Of a DNA stretch of 64,000 nt, positions 33,481-46,000 are shown piece by piece. The stretch's first letter is position 1. Every line of letters starts with the position of its first letter. A program made the position numbers and the translations under genes. The stretch lies in NCBI GenBank assembly GCA_022496805.1, contig CM040093.1:6038213-6102212 (forward strand), read 5' to 3'. The stretch comes from Pohlia nutans (Eukaryota > Streptophyta > Bryopsida > Bryales > Mniaceae). The notes under the pieces were generated by a model, which saw nothing but the letters and a program-made list of their open reading frames with translations, had not been told where the DNA came from and ran no database searches.

Positions 33481-35380
33481 GTCGGTGGAAAATATTTTTA
33501 ATAATAAAATGTTAAATTTTTTAGGAATTTTTTTTTTGCAACAAGTTGTTTTGGTATGGTGAAAAAGATAATCTTGAAGAATATCTTCAAATATTCTATA
33601 TGTCAGACCTTATTATTAAAAAAATGAATCCTACCTTCTACCTAAAGTTCTAACCTTTGGGAAAATGTCATAATATCTAGGTGTCATATAACCATTATCG
33701 TACCATAAGTGGAAAGCAAGATTGGCAAAAAGGGATGAATGTTTAAATTTTTTTTTAGAAATAAGAGTTTGGTATATGGAATTTATGTGAATATTCTCTA
33801 TGATTAATTTTCACCATATAAAAAATTTCAAAACAATAATGCATTAGAAATTTTGACATTTCTTTTTAGAATTTTTCTGTAATAACCTTGTACTGGACCT
33901 AAGATAATACTCCGTTTGTCCCATAATAGATGATGCTTTTGAAAAAAATCAAAAAATTAAGCAAATTAGAATGATTTCATCAAATCTATAAATTATACAA
34001 TAAGTTTCTATTTTAGAGTAGTTGTATATCAAAAAGTAGTATCATAATATTGCTTCGATAGTATGTGTGGCATGTGGCAAAATGGTGATGTTTGTTGTAG
34101 GGTGTTCTCTAATGCAATGAACATACGCTACTAGTATTGATTTCTTGGGAGGCTCATTGTTGAAAACTTAAAAAACCATGCGAGATCAAATATAGGGTTC
34201 ATCTTATTCATCGGGAGGTAAAATTTCTACCTAACTATAAAATTTTAGATGTAATATAGGATGCTTTAAATTCAAGTAAGGAATAAATCGAGAATCTATT
34301 GGAATATACCTAGAATATGCTAGAATATACCTCAAATATTCCAATTATGTGATAGCCCCCATTCAATTACCCTTTTAACCCCTAACCGCCCAACCATGCG
34401 AATTTTACATGATGTACGGATTTGAACTCTGCTTTCTCATCTATTATGAACTTTTTGCAGTGTGGATTTTTTACTGAAACATTTATGAGAAGTTAGCTTT
34501 GTGCATGTGTGATCTGATTAGAAAGGGGATGATTTGTGAAATTTTTATGCCTTATTTCATGTTGTAGTGTTCCACCCAAAATTTCAAAGACTTTAGTCTA
34601 AAAGTGCTCTTGAAAAAGTCAACTACTAAAATCAAGCAACGAAAAAATCTCCAAAAATCACTACACTTAGAGTATTACATTTCAACACACAACAACAAAT
34701 TTCATTGTTTAGATTGTCAATATCTTATTTGTAATCATATTACAAAGGAGTTTTAAATTTTATACACAAATATTGGTGATAGCAATCACAAATCTAACTG
34801 TATGAATAGAATTTAAAATTCATAATGTACTACTTATATCCATTCATCAAGTTGAAAATATCTCTCTTAGTTGCATTTTGTAATGCATCTTTGAAAAAGT
34901 GCCAAATCTGAAGAGGGTGAGAACGTTTAGGGGTTAACATACGAGGTTGTACTAAATATATTTTAGTAAGACTTGAATGATTTAAGCCTATACAAAATCC
35001 CATAAAACATAACTATTAGAAAATTTCTTTTATTCTAGTGCGTGCAATTTAAGTTAAAAGTCATTTTTCCTCACCCATAGAATAAAAATGCATTTTAAGA
35101 AAAATATATCTCACTTCATTCAGGATTTTTATTATATACATTCAAGATTAAAAAATCCAATGCCTATATTATAGGATATAATCATTGTTAAGGGTTTCTA
35201 TACCTTCAGTTCACCTCTTCAAGGCTTAGCCCAATGTAAAAAACATTCACTTTTGAGCTTTACTTAAGTCTCTCTAGAGTGATTAAATCTATAACACGCG
35301 TATAAAAGCCTCACTTTTGTTTCATTTTTTACTTTGAAAACAAGGCTAAGAAAATTACAATAACTTTTCATTTATGACAA
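33481..35380. other. AT-rich intergenic sequence with repeat fragments
   Basis: Contains a Stowaway-like terminus at 33908 and a dispersed repeat at about 34175-34368. The latter is related to dynein-intron sequence at 53858-54055 (shared CAAATATAGGGT and a block beginning AGCCCC). A complete family B TTAA element follows. No gene seen. Confidence 0.5.
34375..34937. mobile_element. TTAA element, family B (563 bp)
   Basis: The ends are TTAACCCCTAACCGCCCAA and GAACGTTTAGGGGTTAA. Collinear with 6469-7042 throughout. Confidence 0.85.
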
Positions 35381-35734
35381 TCTATATAATAAGGAAGAAG
35401 GGTGTTTTTTGTGTGTATGTCCGCGCATGACATTTTACACATGGAATAAGTGATTATTTGACTAAGTTCCGGAGTGGAACCTGCGAGGTTATTTCAAAGG
35501 TTAAATATCTTCTTAATAAATGATCTCAAATGTTATTTCAAAGGTCATTTTCAATATCTTCTTAATAAATGATTTCAAAGGTTATTTCAAAGGTCATTTT
35601 AAAGGTTATTCAAAATACCAATTTTAAACCTCAATGTTGACCTTTGGGAAAATATGACTATTATAAATACATTGAGTTTTTTTTTGAAATTTTGAAATAT
35701 TTTATGTGCCGGTGGCCGGCACGGGTCAAGCTAG
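35381..35734 (+). mobile_element. Non-autonomous Helitron (354 bp)
   Basis: The 5' end is TCTATATAATAAGG and the 3' end is CTAG. A perfect 7-bp-stem hairpin (GTGCCGG TGG CCGGCAC) lies ten bases before the CTAG terminus. The element sits exactly between an A (35380) and a T (35735). These are the textbook Helitron features. Directly after it the sequence TATATAATAAGGAAG repeats the 5' end without TC, suggesting a second, truncated head-to-tail copy. Confidence 0.88.
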
Positions 35735-37550
35735 TTATATAATAAGGAAGCTCCAAAAGATAAAGAAGCCTTCTTGATTGGCCAATCAATTATCTTTTAG
35801 ATAATTATCATTCCAATAATTTTGCCTTCGCAAGTTTGCGAAGAGTTGCCAATTATTGACACAAATTGACTCCCCAAAATCAAAATTGTTGGAACCCTAA
35901 CATTTGCGTTTTGTAATGGAAGGAAGTGAACATGGGTAATTATCTTTTGATGTCAACGGTATGGATTTTGAAGATTTTGCGTATTTAGTGTCTAGAGAGA
36001 ATTGACGTCTTTTACCTCAATTTGTTTAAAGGCAAAGAGAAATAATGTCCCTATACTACATAGGAGTTTGTCACTTGTCATTCCCACTTTCATTGAGAGT
36101 GCCATGTTCTTTCTTAGTAATGAAATCAAATGAGAGTGACATGAGGTTGCATGCCATATTCCAGTGATGACCTTAGGTTGGAGTTGGTTTATGAAAAAAT
36201 GGTATTGATGACTATAGGTTCTATTTGTGGATTTCCAACACTTATAGGGTATGTAAATGAGCTGACAAGGTGACGAGCCATTAGTTGACAATTTTAGAGT
36301 AGGGTTTTTTATGATGTAACCTTTCTATGATGTAACCTACCCTTTCATATCCTTGGATGGTATTCCCATGATGTTCCATTCCGTCCTCAAAGACCATTAT
36401 GTGAAGTAACCTAGCTTTTCACGTCTTTTCAGTTTCATGGCTTTTTATGAGTGGAGAGAAGCAAAGCGCTAATCTATAAAGTGGTAATTCATGTTTATAA
36501 TTACGATTTTGAATAATTTTTTTAATAGTTATTAACACCATGTATACAATTGATGTTTTATCAATGATAGTGTAGAGAAAAGCAGAGCCCTAGTTTATTA
36601 TAAAGTTGTCATATGTCATTGGAACACTACATCCATTTATTTCTTCCAAGGACACTATATCTCCCTAAAATTGAATAGTGTCTAGGTTGAGAAATAGTAT
36701 TTTGGACACTAAATATGTTGTTTAGTGTAGTCTACGACATGACAAAGTAGGGATTTCAAAATATTGTAACATTCATGATCAATATAATATTATAGAGGGA
36801 GTTTTAGACTATGAAAGTTTAGTTGAACAAAATTATGGTATATAATTGAGGTTGATGTATTACTACATGTCATGATAATGAGATTAAATTTTATTTTAGA
36901 TGTCTCCAATGTATACATTTTCAATGGCATACAATATCTTTATACAATATTCAAAATACTATATTTAATTATACTACATTTTTGGGTACTTTATGGTTTC
37001 TATCTACTATAAAACAAAGATTTTGAAAGGATATAACCACCCATTTAAAAATCTACATTGAAGTCCTACTATCTATCATATTTTATTATATTACAAAGTT
37101 GAATACACAAGTGTTCAACAAGTGTGAATAAGATCTAAACTCTTCCTGTATTTTTCTAATGCCTAAGAACCCAATCAAACAAAGTTGATGCTCTATTTTG
37201 ATGGACTTTTAGATGTACTTTTTTTTGGATTCTAAGAGAAAAAGAAGTCTAATAAAAAATAAAGAATTTTTTTAAATCCACTTTATATTGTGTCAATTAG
37301 AAAAAAACTCTATAGGTCAATTTCTTTTTAAGGTCAACAATTTAAAATTGTTGAAATGTTAGGAACTTTTCTATTTCAACAAATAATAATGATGATTCTT
37401 CCATAAATGCATTGAAATTTTTTAAAACATAACATGAAATTTTAGTCAAATATATCAAATTTCAAATGCTAAAAGTAAAACTATAATTTAGATGATTTTT
37501 TTATAAACAAAAATCAAAATTTCGGTACTTGTACTGCTTTATCTTGCGAC
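35735..37550. other. AT-rich intergenic sequence, nothing recognised
   Basis: Apart from the Helitron-like 5' fragment at its left edge, I find no coding, RNA or inverted-repeat structure that stands out. Confidence 0.4.
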
Positions 37551-37552
37551 TA

Positions 37553-38510
37553 CCCCTAAAACCGTGAAACCATCCGTTCGTTCAACCTAAAACCGTGAAA
37601 CCATCCCAACGTCCAACGGATGCCGGCAGGATTTCACCGTTTAAACACGGGCGGGAGCCTCCGTCCGTTGGGCGCCAACTTTTGAATGAGGGCGGGAGCT
37701 TAAGGCTTCCATTTCTTGCACTCTTGTGTGTGTGTCGCTTGGGATCAGAGGTCGAGCGTTTGATTAACTTAGCATTATGATTTTGATTAGCATTTGATTA
37801 GGAGATTAGCATGCGAAAATGTCGGAGCCACCATGCCAAAGGTTTCATTATCATGGAGGAGTCCGCCACAATCCCTTCTCGTCATAGTCGCCTTCACTCC
37901 ATGTCTTCCACTTTTGTTTCTTTTTCTTTTCGAGGTCAGTTTGTTGCATGGCCAAATGGAGCAACAACTGTTGTCGGTGGTTGTTGTGGCCCGGGAGAGT
38001 ATTCGCTATGATTCGGGAAGACAGGTACGAAAACATAATATCCGGACTTGTTCTAATTCAGTAACAATTTGAACATTTCTTAACGATTGAAATTCTTCGC
38101 GTGAGTTACAACTTAAAAATAGAGTCCTTACAACAGAATTTAGAGCGGAACATTGTTGTCAGTAGTTGTAGCCTGCGAGAGTACTTTCCATGATTTGGGA
38201 AGGCAGGTACAAAAATGAAATATCTTGACTCGTTCTATTTTAGTAACAATTTGAACGTTTCTTAACGTATTTTTCAATCTTTCTTCGTGTAGTTACAACT
38301 TAAAAGTAGAGTCTTTGTAACAAAATTGAGAGTGAAACATTTTTTTCAGTGGTTGTTGTGGCCCCGGGAGAGTACTCGCCATGATTGGGGAAGGCATAGA
38401 AAAAGGTACGAAATCGGAATATATCTTTGTTCTAATACCGTAACAAATTGAACGTTTCTTAACTTTTTTTCAATCTTTCTTCGTGTAGTTATAGCTTAAG
38501 AACAGAATCG
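37553..38510 (+). promoter_or_regulatory. G+C-rich leader region with a triplicated exon-donor unit upstream of the dynein gene
   Basis: A phrase of about 20 bases (CCTAAAACCGTGAAACC) occurs twice at 37553-37607. From about 37965 a unit of 182-190 bp is repeated three times (starts near 37970, 38152, 38342). Each copy contains GGGAGAGTAYTYSCYATGAT followed by an AGGCA/AGACAG-GTAC donor-like end, then TAACAATTTGAACRTTTCTTAAC. This may be a tandemly amplified 5' non-coding exon plus intron of the dynein transcript, or of another transcript starting here. No long open frame with family features was found. Confidence 0.45.
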
Positions 38511-39907
38511 AGGGTAAGGAAATCAGAAATGCAGTTGAAAAATTATGAGAACGAGAATTTTCTATTTTCTAGTAACACAAAGTAGGAGCAGCTGATGTCT
38601 CCTGCAGCTGGAATTTGTTGGGTTCACGTAGTTGCAAGGTACGGAGCACCAAAATTGTAGTCGCCATACATTCTTTTAGACTTTTTCCGGATTTTAAAAT
38701 TTGTGACATTAAGACAACGTAGGGTTGTGAATTTTTGAGACTTGTTTTGGTTTAGTGAGAGTGCAACTTAAGTGACTATTTTCCTAAATTCTTAAAATTA
38801 TGATGAACCTTCTAATAGGACACAAATCAAAGTAAAACGAGTGCATTGTTACAATGCATAATATGTACTTCAAATTCTAAAATAGAAGGAGAAAAAAAGG
38901 GTTGTGGATGGAATTTTTGAGCTCTAAAATTTTCCACTGTTCAAATATGTGAAGAAAAATATCTTCTAATCTCTTGAATCGATCAAAAATTAAAATTTAA
39001 AAATGTGTAATTTTTTGATAGATTTGAATTGTTTTTCTATTTTGAAATCCTTTTTTTGATGGATTTTTTTTTGAATGTGCTTGAGAATGAAATTTTGAAG
39101 ATGAGATTACTAAAAAAAATTCAAACATAGGTAGAATCAAACATGGATTATATTTACATTCAAAGTTTGATCATAAATTGGTCAAACTGCGATTTGAATG
39201 GGAGTTTTGATACTCAAAATCTTCAAGATAAAATCATTTTGGCAAACTAAAATTTTATTCAATGATTAATATGTACAAAAATTTAGAAGTTCATTTGGTT
39301 CACTTCATCTTTCAGTGTATCATTGCTACATATTTTTAAAAATGGTTTGAAAGTTAGTTTTTTAATTTTAGACAACGACAATATGTGCACCAAACCTTTG
39401 TCGTGAGAGCTTGCAATTACCTATGAAGAGATGTTTACAGAGGATGAGTGTTTTGAATCTTGCGTACGGAGGTAAATTTTTGAATTTTGTTCTTCAGAGT
39501 GTGGGGAGAAAGAGAAAGAATCGTTCTAATATTAGTGATGTTTCAGAGGTGGTAAAAATTTACTCGTTTTGGTTAGAAGTTGTCACGATTTTCTGGGATT
39601 GCGCTTTTTAGCTAATTGGTCTGAAGTATAAGGGGATCTATTTGGAGGCTTGATGCTTCCCAACAGCCTTCAGTCTAATGTGGGGAATGAGGGAAGTGGT
39701 GATAAAGTAGTCGTTGAATCTTGATGTACATATATCTTGATCAGTATTGAAGATGTTTCAGTATATAAGATACTGATCATGAATATCGATATGTATATTG
39801 AAGATTGAAGATGTTTTAGTGTATACATTTTGAATATTGATATGTATATTCAAGATGATCAGTGGTTGAATCTTGAATGCTGACCATCTTTAATACTAAT
39901 ATTTCAG

Positions 39908-40063
39908 TGGCGAGCATGGCTTACACTCTGCACTCGGAGGTTCTTTAGTCGAGTGGCTGCTCAATTTCGTGCTTACGCTCTGGCTGAAGCAGTGAAGATC
40001 ATGGCATTCCTGTCAATTCTATTAATCTGACAACTATTCACTGCGAATAGTTCTTGGAAAGCA
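39908..40063 (+). promoter_or_regulatory. Dynein 5' UTR exon with two short uORFs
   Basis: A good acceptor (aatatttcag) ends at 39907, so 39908-40063 is probably the exonic leader. It contains two short upstream frames: 39916-39948 (10 codons plus stop) and 40001-40030 (9 codons plus stop). Both end before the main ATG at 40064. Confidence 0.5.
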
Positions 40064-43000
40064 ATGGCGCCAAAGAGGCGGAAATCGTTTCCAGGGACAA
40101 GTGAAAAGAAGAAGATATATTTCACACCGCTATACTTGCAGAAGATCCCCAGCTCATCTGTGCCAGGGGAAGCTCCACACATACCAACAGAAGAAGCACC
40201 TCCCATTCTTCCAGATGCCCCTCCCGTTCTTGCAGAGGAGGACGATGACAAGAAAAATTTGTACGATGTTGGAAGTCTGGAACCCATTCAAGAATCGTCC
40301 TCATTCCCTGGTGTTCCTGCTCCCTATTCTATTCTGATCCCTCCGATGTTATTGAATGGTAGAAATCCATTTTTCTTGAAGTCACAAGATATGGAAATAG
40401 AGGATTCAGAAGGTAGTTGTTTAAAGGAGCTAGATAATACCAAAACCGGGTCAAAGAAGAAACGCAAGAAGAAACAAAGCACTCTTGTTGTATGTCGACT
40501 TGAGGAGGAAGATTCACATAGTGAGAGTATAAGGTTCAGCATTCTACCTGCGGCTAAGAGAGTAATGTTTGCCGAACATGATGAGTATGAAACACTAGAG
40601 GAATATGAAGAAGACAAGGAGGAATATGACGGCCAACCCGATCCAAGATTGGCCGAGTTTCTTGATGCACGCAAGAAGGAGATTTCATTTTCACATGATG
40701 TGGATGCTGTTCACGATGAGCGCTCCCAAGTTTCACGAGACTCGATTCTTCTTGCAGCGAAGGTTTTTGAAAAGCACTCCCAAATACGGCGAGAGAGCAA
40801 GCGGTTGGAACATAATGCTGACGAAAGATTTATAGCAGAGGACAGGTTTGGCAGCTATCCACCACGTCCACCGCTTTGGTTGATCTTCAAGGATGACGTC
40901 AAGAAGTTTATTGAGTACAAAGACCTCAATCATATGGAGTTTGTCGAGAATTGGATGGTTGATCCAATACCAGAGACAGTAACTGCGCCCACGGAATATT
41001 TTGCGCGCAATGTATATACTCTGGACAAAGTGAAAACGGCCATTAACATGCCTCTCTATTACTTTGACAATCCACAAATGGATATCAAATATCCAGCCCG
41101 CGATCTCAAGGAGGTGAGTGGCTTCATTTTTAAAGTAGACTTATGGGTCAAGGTAAATCCTCGGTCATAGAATGGTGATTCAACTGCAGCAAAGTGCGCA
41201 TACAACCCTCCTGCTTGACAAAATTGCAAAATGCTCGCACCATTGTGTAGTATGATATACTTGTAAGAGCAAACTTTCTGGAGAATAGCGTTTTCAATAT
41301 CAAAATATACTACTTTCAGTCATGAAGTATGTTTTTAGATTCATATGCACAATTTTTTTGATGTTTACAACCTATCAAATCTGAGGTTGTAAAATTGGAA
41401 TAATGGATCAATTGTGAAGTTTCATTTGTTACCCCTTGAATGGTGTTTGAGCATTACAACAATGTAAATGCCAAATGTCATCTTACAGTAAATCAATAAA
41501 ATGTCTACAACTTTGTTGTTTCTTAAGAACGTGACCGTGATTGGTTTGCACTAGTGACTGACTTGAATGTCCTTGGCAAGGCACTTAAAAGAGGCGATAA
41601 AGGAGTCAAAGCTCGTTCAAGATATTACCTTATAGAGCCCAAAAGGTTCATTTGGGCTCCCTGTTTGATTGTGGACTACAATCGCAAAACGGATACTTTT
41701 GAGCTGGAGTGGGAGGACAACGGTGCTCAAAAATATGTCAAAAGGTGATCATTCCATTCAATGAAATCCCCTCGAATAACATAGCCACAACCTTTGTAAC
41801 TCTTTTGCTTGGATTAATTCTCCAATTCAGATCTGCTCAATGTGAATTTTTGAGTGCATGTGAGTGCTCTGTTTCTGGCATGTTTCATTTCTGGTGAATA
41901 TTTGAATGTCCAATACCAGTCGCCTTTCTATTTGACAAAAGTTCCAATTCGGTGACAAATTTGAAAATGTTGATGTCAAGTTGTGCAGAATTAATTTGAT
42001 TCTAGACAGAGAAAATGAAAGTAGTTTTCTGTTAAGACTATGTGGGGCGAAGGATTTGAAAAAGAAGATCGAAGCTTCTAATGTGAGCTGATCTCACAGA
42101 GCCTGTCAAATAGTCATCAATTCACTACCTGCATTTCTTCATTACGGCGACACGCGAACGTTCTCTCTGCTTAATTAACCCTTCTCCTAGAGGTTCGACT
42201 AGTCAATGAGACCTGTCATATTCCCGCGTGAATTTCTCCCTCTCCATGTGTGCATTGTTGATTTCTGCTAAGGAATTCGATGATTATTGTGTCTTAAATA
42301 GAAGGATTGTATCGTATCTTATTACTCTTAAAAAATAGTACATTCTGAATGTATAAGTAGCAATAAGCCTTTGTTTGTGAGACTTGATCATGTGATAAAT
42401 CATGAACATGAAGTGGTTTCTAATTGGCTCGAAGGAAAGATCAAACCTGTAGTTATTGCTCCATCTACCTTGTTTGTGCATTTCAAAATGAGATTGTTTC
42501 TTAAAGTATGCTAATTACGTGATCACTTATCAAACCATGAATTGATCTACAGCGGTACATGCACTACATCAAAGGACTTCCATTTGAGAATCCAGAACTC
42601 GTTAACAAAAAGCTTGAAATCAAGGTGAGGACTTTGGTTGGCTGGGAGCTCAGTCAACGGTATCCGGAAACCTTGGAGGCTGTATTGGACGAGTGCCGAG
42701 TGGACTTCCATGACGCAGTCAACAAAGCTATTCAGGACTATCGATTTGAAACTCAGCTTCATGAGCGCGAAAAGCTGATTGCTATGCAGATTTTTCCTTT
42801 GACGGGACTCAAAGCACCTTGTCCGAGGTAAGAAGAGATTCAATTGCCTGATGTTATTTTCCTTTACAAGCTAAATATGAATTAGTTTTTCTTGCGACCA
42901 ATGCCATCATTTTCTTGCTCAAATTCTAGTTATTTGTAAAGTGGGCCAAAGGGGAGTAAAAAGGAGGCCCGGTCAAACCTAAAAATTAGAAGGAGAGTTT

Positions 43001-46000
43001 AGTGATTATAGGTGGTATTAATACCTTTCTTTGCTTGCAAACAATGGTGTGAATGTGTGGTAAAAAACACCTATGACTTTAAGAAGAACTCTAGATAATG
43101 TTATAACTATTTAAAAAAATAAAATGGAGGATGAACAACTTCACAACATTTGCTTATTGTGCAAGCTTGGATATACTTTAATAGTAAAAAACTCCTAAGA
43201 AATCCCTTAGAAGAAAACTTTGCAAATTTGGTTCCTGAGTTTCCTAAGTAGTCAAGAAGTTGTACGCTTATAAAAATACAAAGTTTATACCAACAAGGCA
43301 CTTGTTTATCATGTAGTACATCTGTCGTCATTCAAAACTAAAATTTTGTATAGATTGTGCAATAGTAAGTACATGGCACTAAGAGCCTTTGGGATACTAA
43401 GTAGGAGTTCTCTTCACTAGCACAACTTCAATTTTGGATTCTCTGCTCTACATGGTTGCAGGCAAGGTTGTGCCCCTGTAGAGTATGATCCGGAGCTAAG
43501 ATTCAAAGCTATAAAAAGATTGATACATGATACCCTCGTCATAGCTGAACTTGCTATGTTGTTTGGACTACAACTCTTCCACAGAGAGTATGATATTAGT
43601 GAACTATCTTTGGTCAACCCGATTCTTTTTACTAAAGAAAGGCCCATGTATTGGCCCTACTTTCCACCTCTACAGGATGGTTGGTGCTCTGACAGATCGG
43701 ACGACCTAAAAGCTTCGTAAGAATTCTTTCAAAAGTATTGTATACATTTATACCTTTTACTTCCGCAATCATGTTGACAACTATCTTAAGTTCATTGGTT
43801 CATAGTATTATTATATTGATAGGAACTCTTGTTACGTGCTAGCGATTAATTGCGTCTTTGTTATTTCATAGTAGTGTTATTTGAGGTTATACAGGCTAGC
43901 GCTGATGCTAAATAATCTTCATTGTCAGAGGATAGTCAATTCTAAACAAATGCATCATTATGAATTTATAGAATCACTTGAGGGGACTATTTTGACAAAA
44001 AAATTTCCTCGATGTAGTCCACCTGTACAAGTTTTGTTGATAAATATTCTTGCATAATTAGGTTATATCCTCAGTTTATATAATTAGATATGAACCAAAT
44101 GCAACCGAAGAAGGATGTGATGTTTCCATGTTTCCATGTGCTAGCGATTGACTGCGTTCTTGTTATTTCCTAGTAATGTTATTTGAGGTCATACATGTTA
44201 GCACTGATACTAAATGATCTTCATTGTCAAGAATATGACATATTGAACAAACGCGTCATTATGAATTTATAGAATCACTTGAGGGGACGATTTTGACAAT
44301 TTCTTTTCACTTGATGTAGTCCCCTTGTACGAGTTTTGTTAATAAGTACTCTTGCATACGTTATATATATGTTTAGTTTATATCCTTAGATATGAATCAA
44401 ATGCAACTAATGAAGGATGTGATGTTTCTATAAATGCAGGTGGATGGGGAATGTTGTTGGACTAGTTGAAGAAATCATACCACCCAATAGAGTTACCGAC
44501 AGGCAGAGAGATCACGTTCGCCGCTTTGCATACAGGCTTCACTTCACTATGACGCAACATCTCCGTGATGTTGTTTTGAATTCTGTAGCAAGTTTTACAA
44601 AACTTTGGGACGCGTACACTATAAAGGAGACTGTGTTAGATGAGGATCTCGACGACTTCACGGATCCAGCTGGGCCTCCCGTAGCTGAACCTGAATTTAA
44701 GAACCGTCCAATGTTCCTCATCAAACTTGTTGCAGATTGGGAAGATCACTTCGTATTCGTTCCTACTTTGGAGGAGATGCAGGATGCCATTTTGTTGATG
44801 CTTGACGACATTTGCGACCATGTTGGCGGTATGGAGGACTTGGTTTCACGCCTTGATCCCAAAATTGTGGGAGTAGAGAAGGTCCAAGATATTAAAACAA
44901 TTTCTAGAGATCATCCCCGAGTGGAGGCTCACCGCGTTATCATTAAGGTTCACCCTTGGATCCTTTGGATGCTCACTTCTATATCCCAATCAAATATCCA
45001 TGTTTTCAATAGAATTAAATCTGAATTGTTTTAAGATTTTTTAGACAACATCAAAGCCTGGAGATTGATCATATGGTTATATTTGTTAAAACATGATGTT
45101 TCAAAGTGTCAAAATTGTGTCCAAAGCTCTAAACACTATAGATCTAAGGTTTTATGATTTTCATTGAATCAACTGAAATTTGCCATTTTAACAAATACAT
45201 ATGGGGTTTGGAGGTTATGAGGTTCTGGTATGAGGTTTCATGGGAAAGCAAGATAAGCATGATCTCGTACATGCTGCATGATGTCTTCTGTTTTAAAATG
45301 CTTCTTGCATCATGATCCTTTTTAATAGATCTGTAATGAGCGCAGAACAGCTTGAACCAAAATATGGGCCAATGTGCTAAGCTGAAAGAAGATTACGATC
45401 CCTTTGTACCAGTTGCAGAGTATATTATGGAGGAATATTTGGCTGCTTTCAAGGCTGCAAATAGTAGCATCGAGTCCTATGAAGCGGAGGTCGATCGTCT
45501 TAATAAGGTTCCAATTTCTAACCATTTGTAACTTGGTAACTGGAACTTTGTCATTCTTCAATCTACAAAAACGTTGTCAATGGTCATGACGGACGTCTTT
45601 AGTTTCTTGCAGATTGCTGCCGACGTCATGGTTGCATCGAAAGACGAAGTATGGTTGAATATGTTTGTCGTGGATTGTAAATCCATTCAAGAGTTTGTTA
45701 GTAAGAAGGCTTTGCTTTTAGCGAAGGAGCTGCTAAAACAACAGTTGGAAACTGCTTTTCAGAGAAATACTGACGTTTGTAAGAAGTTTCAAGAAATGTC
45801 GGACACTCTAACAAAGTACAACATCTGCCTTCTTTCTATGCACAAAAATTGCATTTATTAGTGTATTCTATAGTGAATGCAGTCATCATGCTAATGTTTA
45901 ATCGAAGGTAGTAGTAAACCCCTTGATGGGGAATGGCCTGATATGGGTATCACTTTTACACGTCTCCTATAGTGTGACTTATGTTTAACTCATTTTATGT

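Noticed and set aside
37794..38072. 92-codon plus-strand frame
   Set aside because: Overlaps the triplicated non-coding unit. Copies 2 and 3 do not preserve the frame.
39411..39611. 66-codon plus-strand frame upstream of dynein
   Set aside because: No family features or consistent splice sites. Nearby sequence is a dispersed repeat related to 21800-21935.
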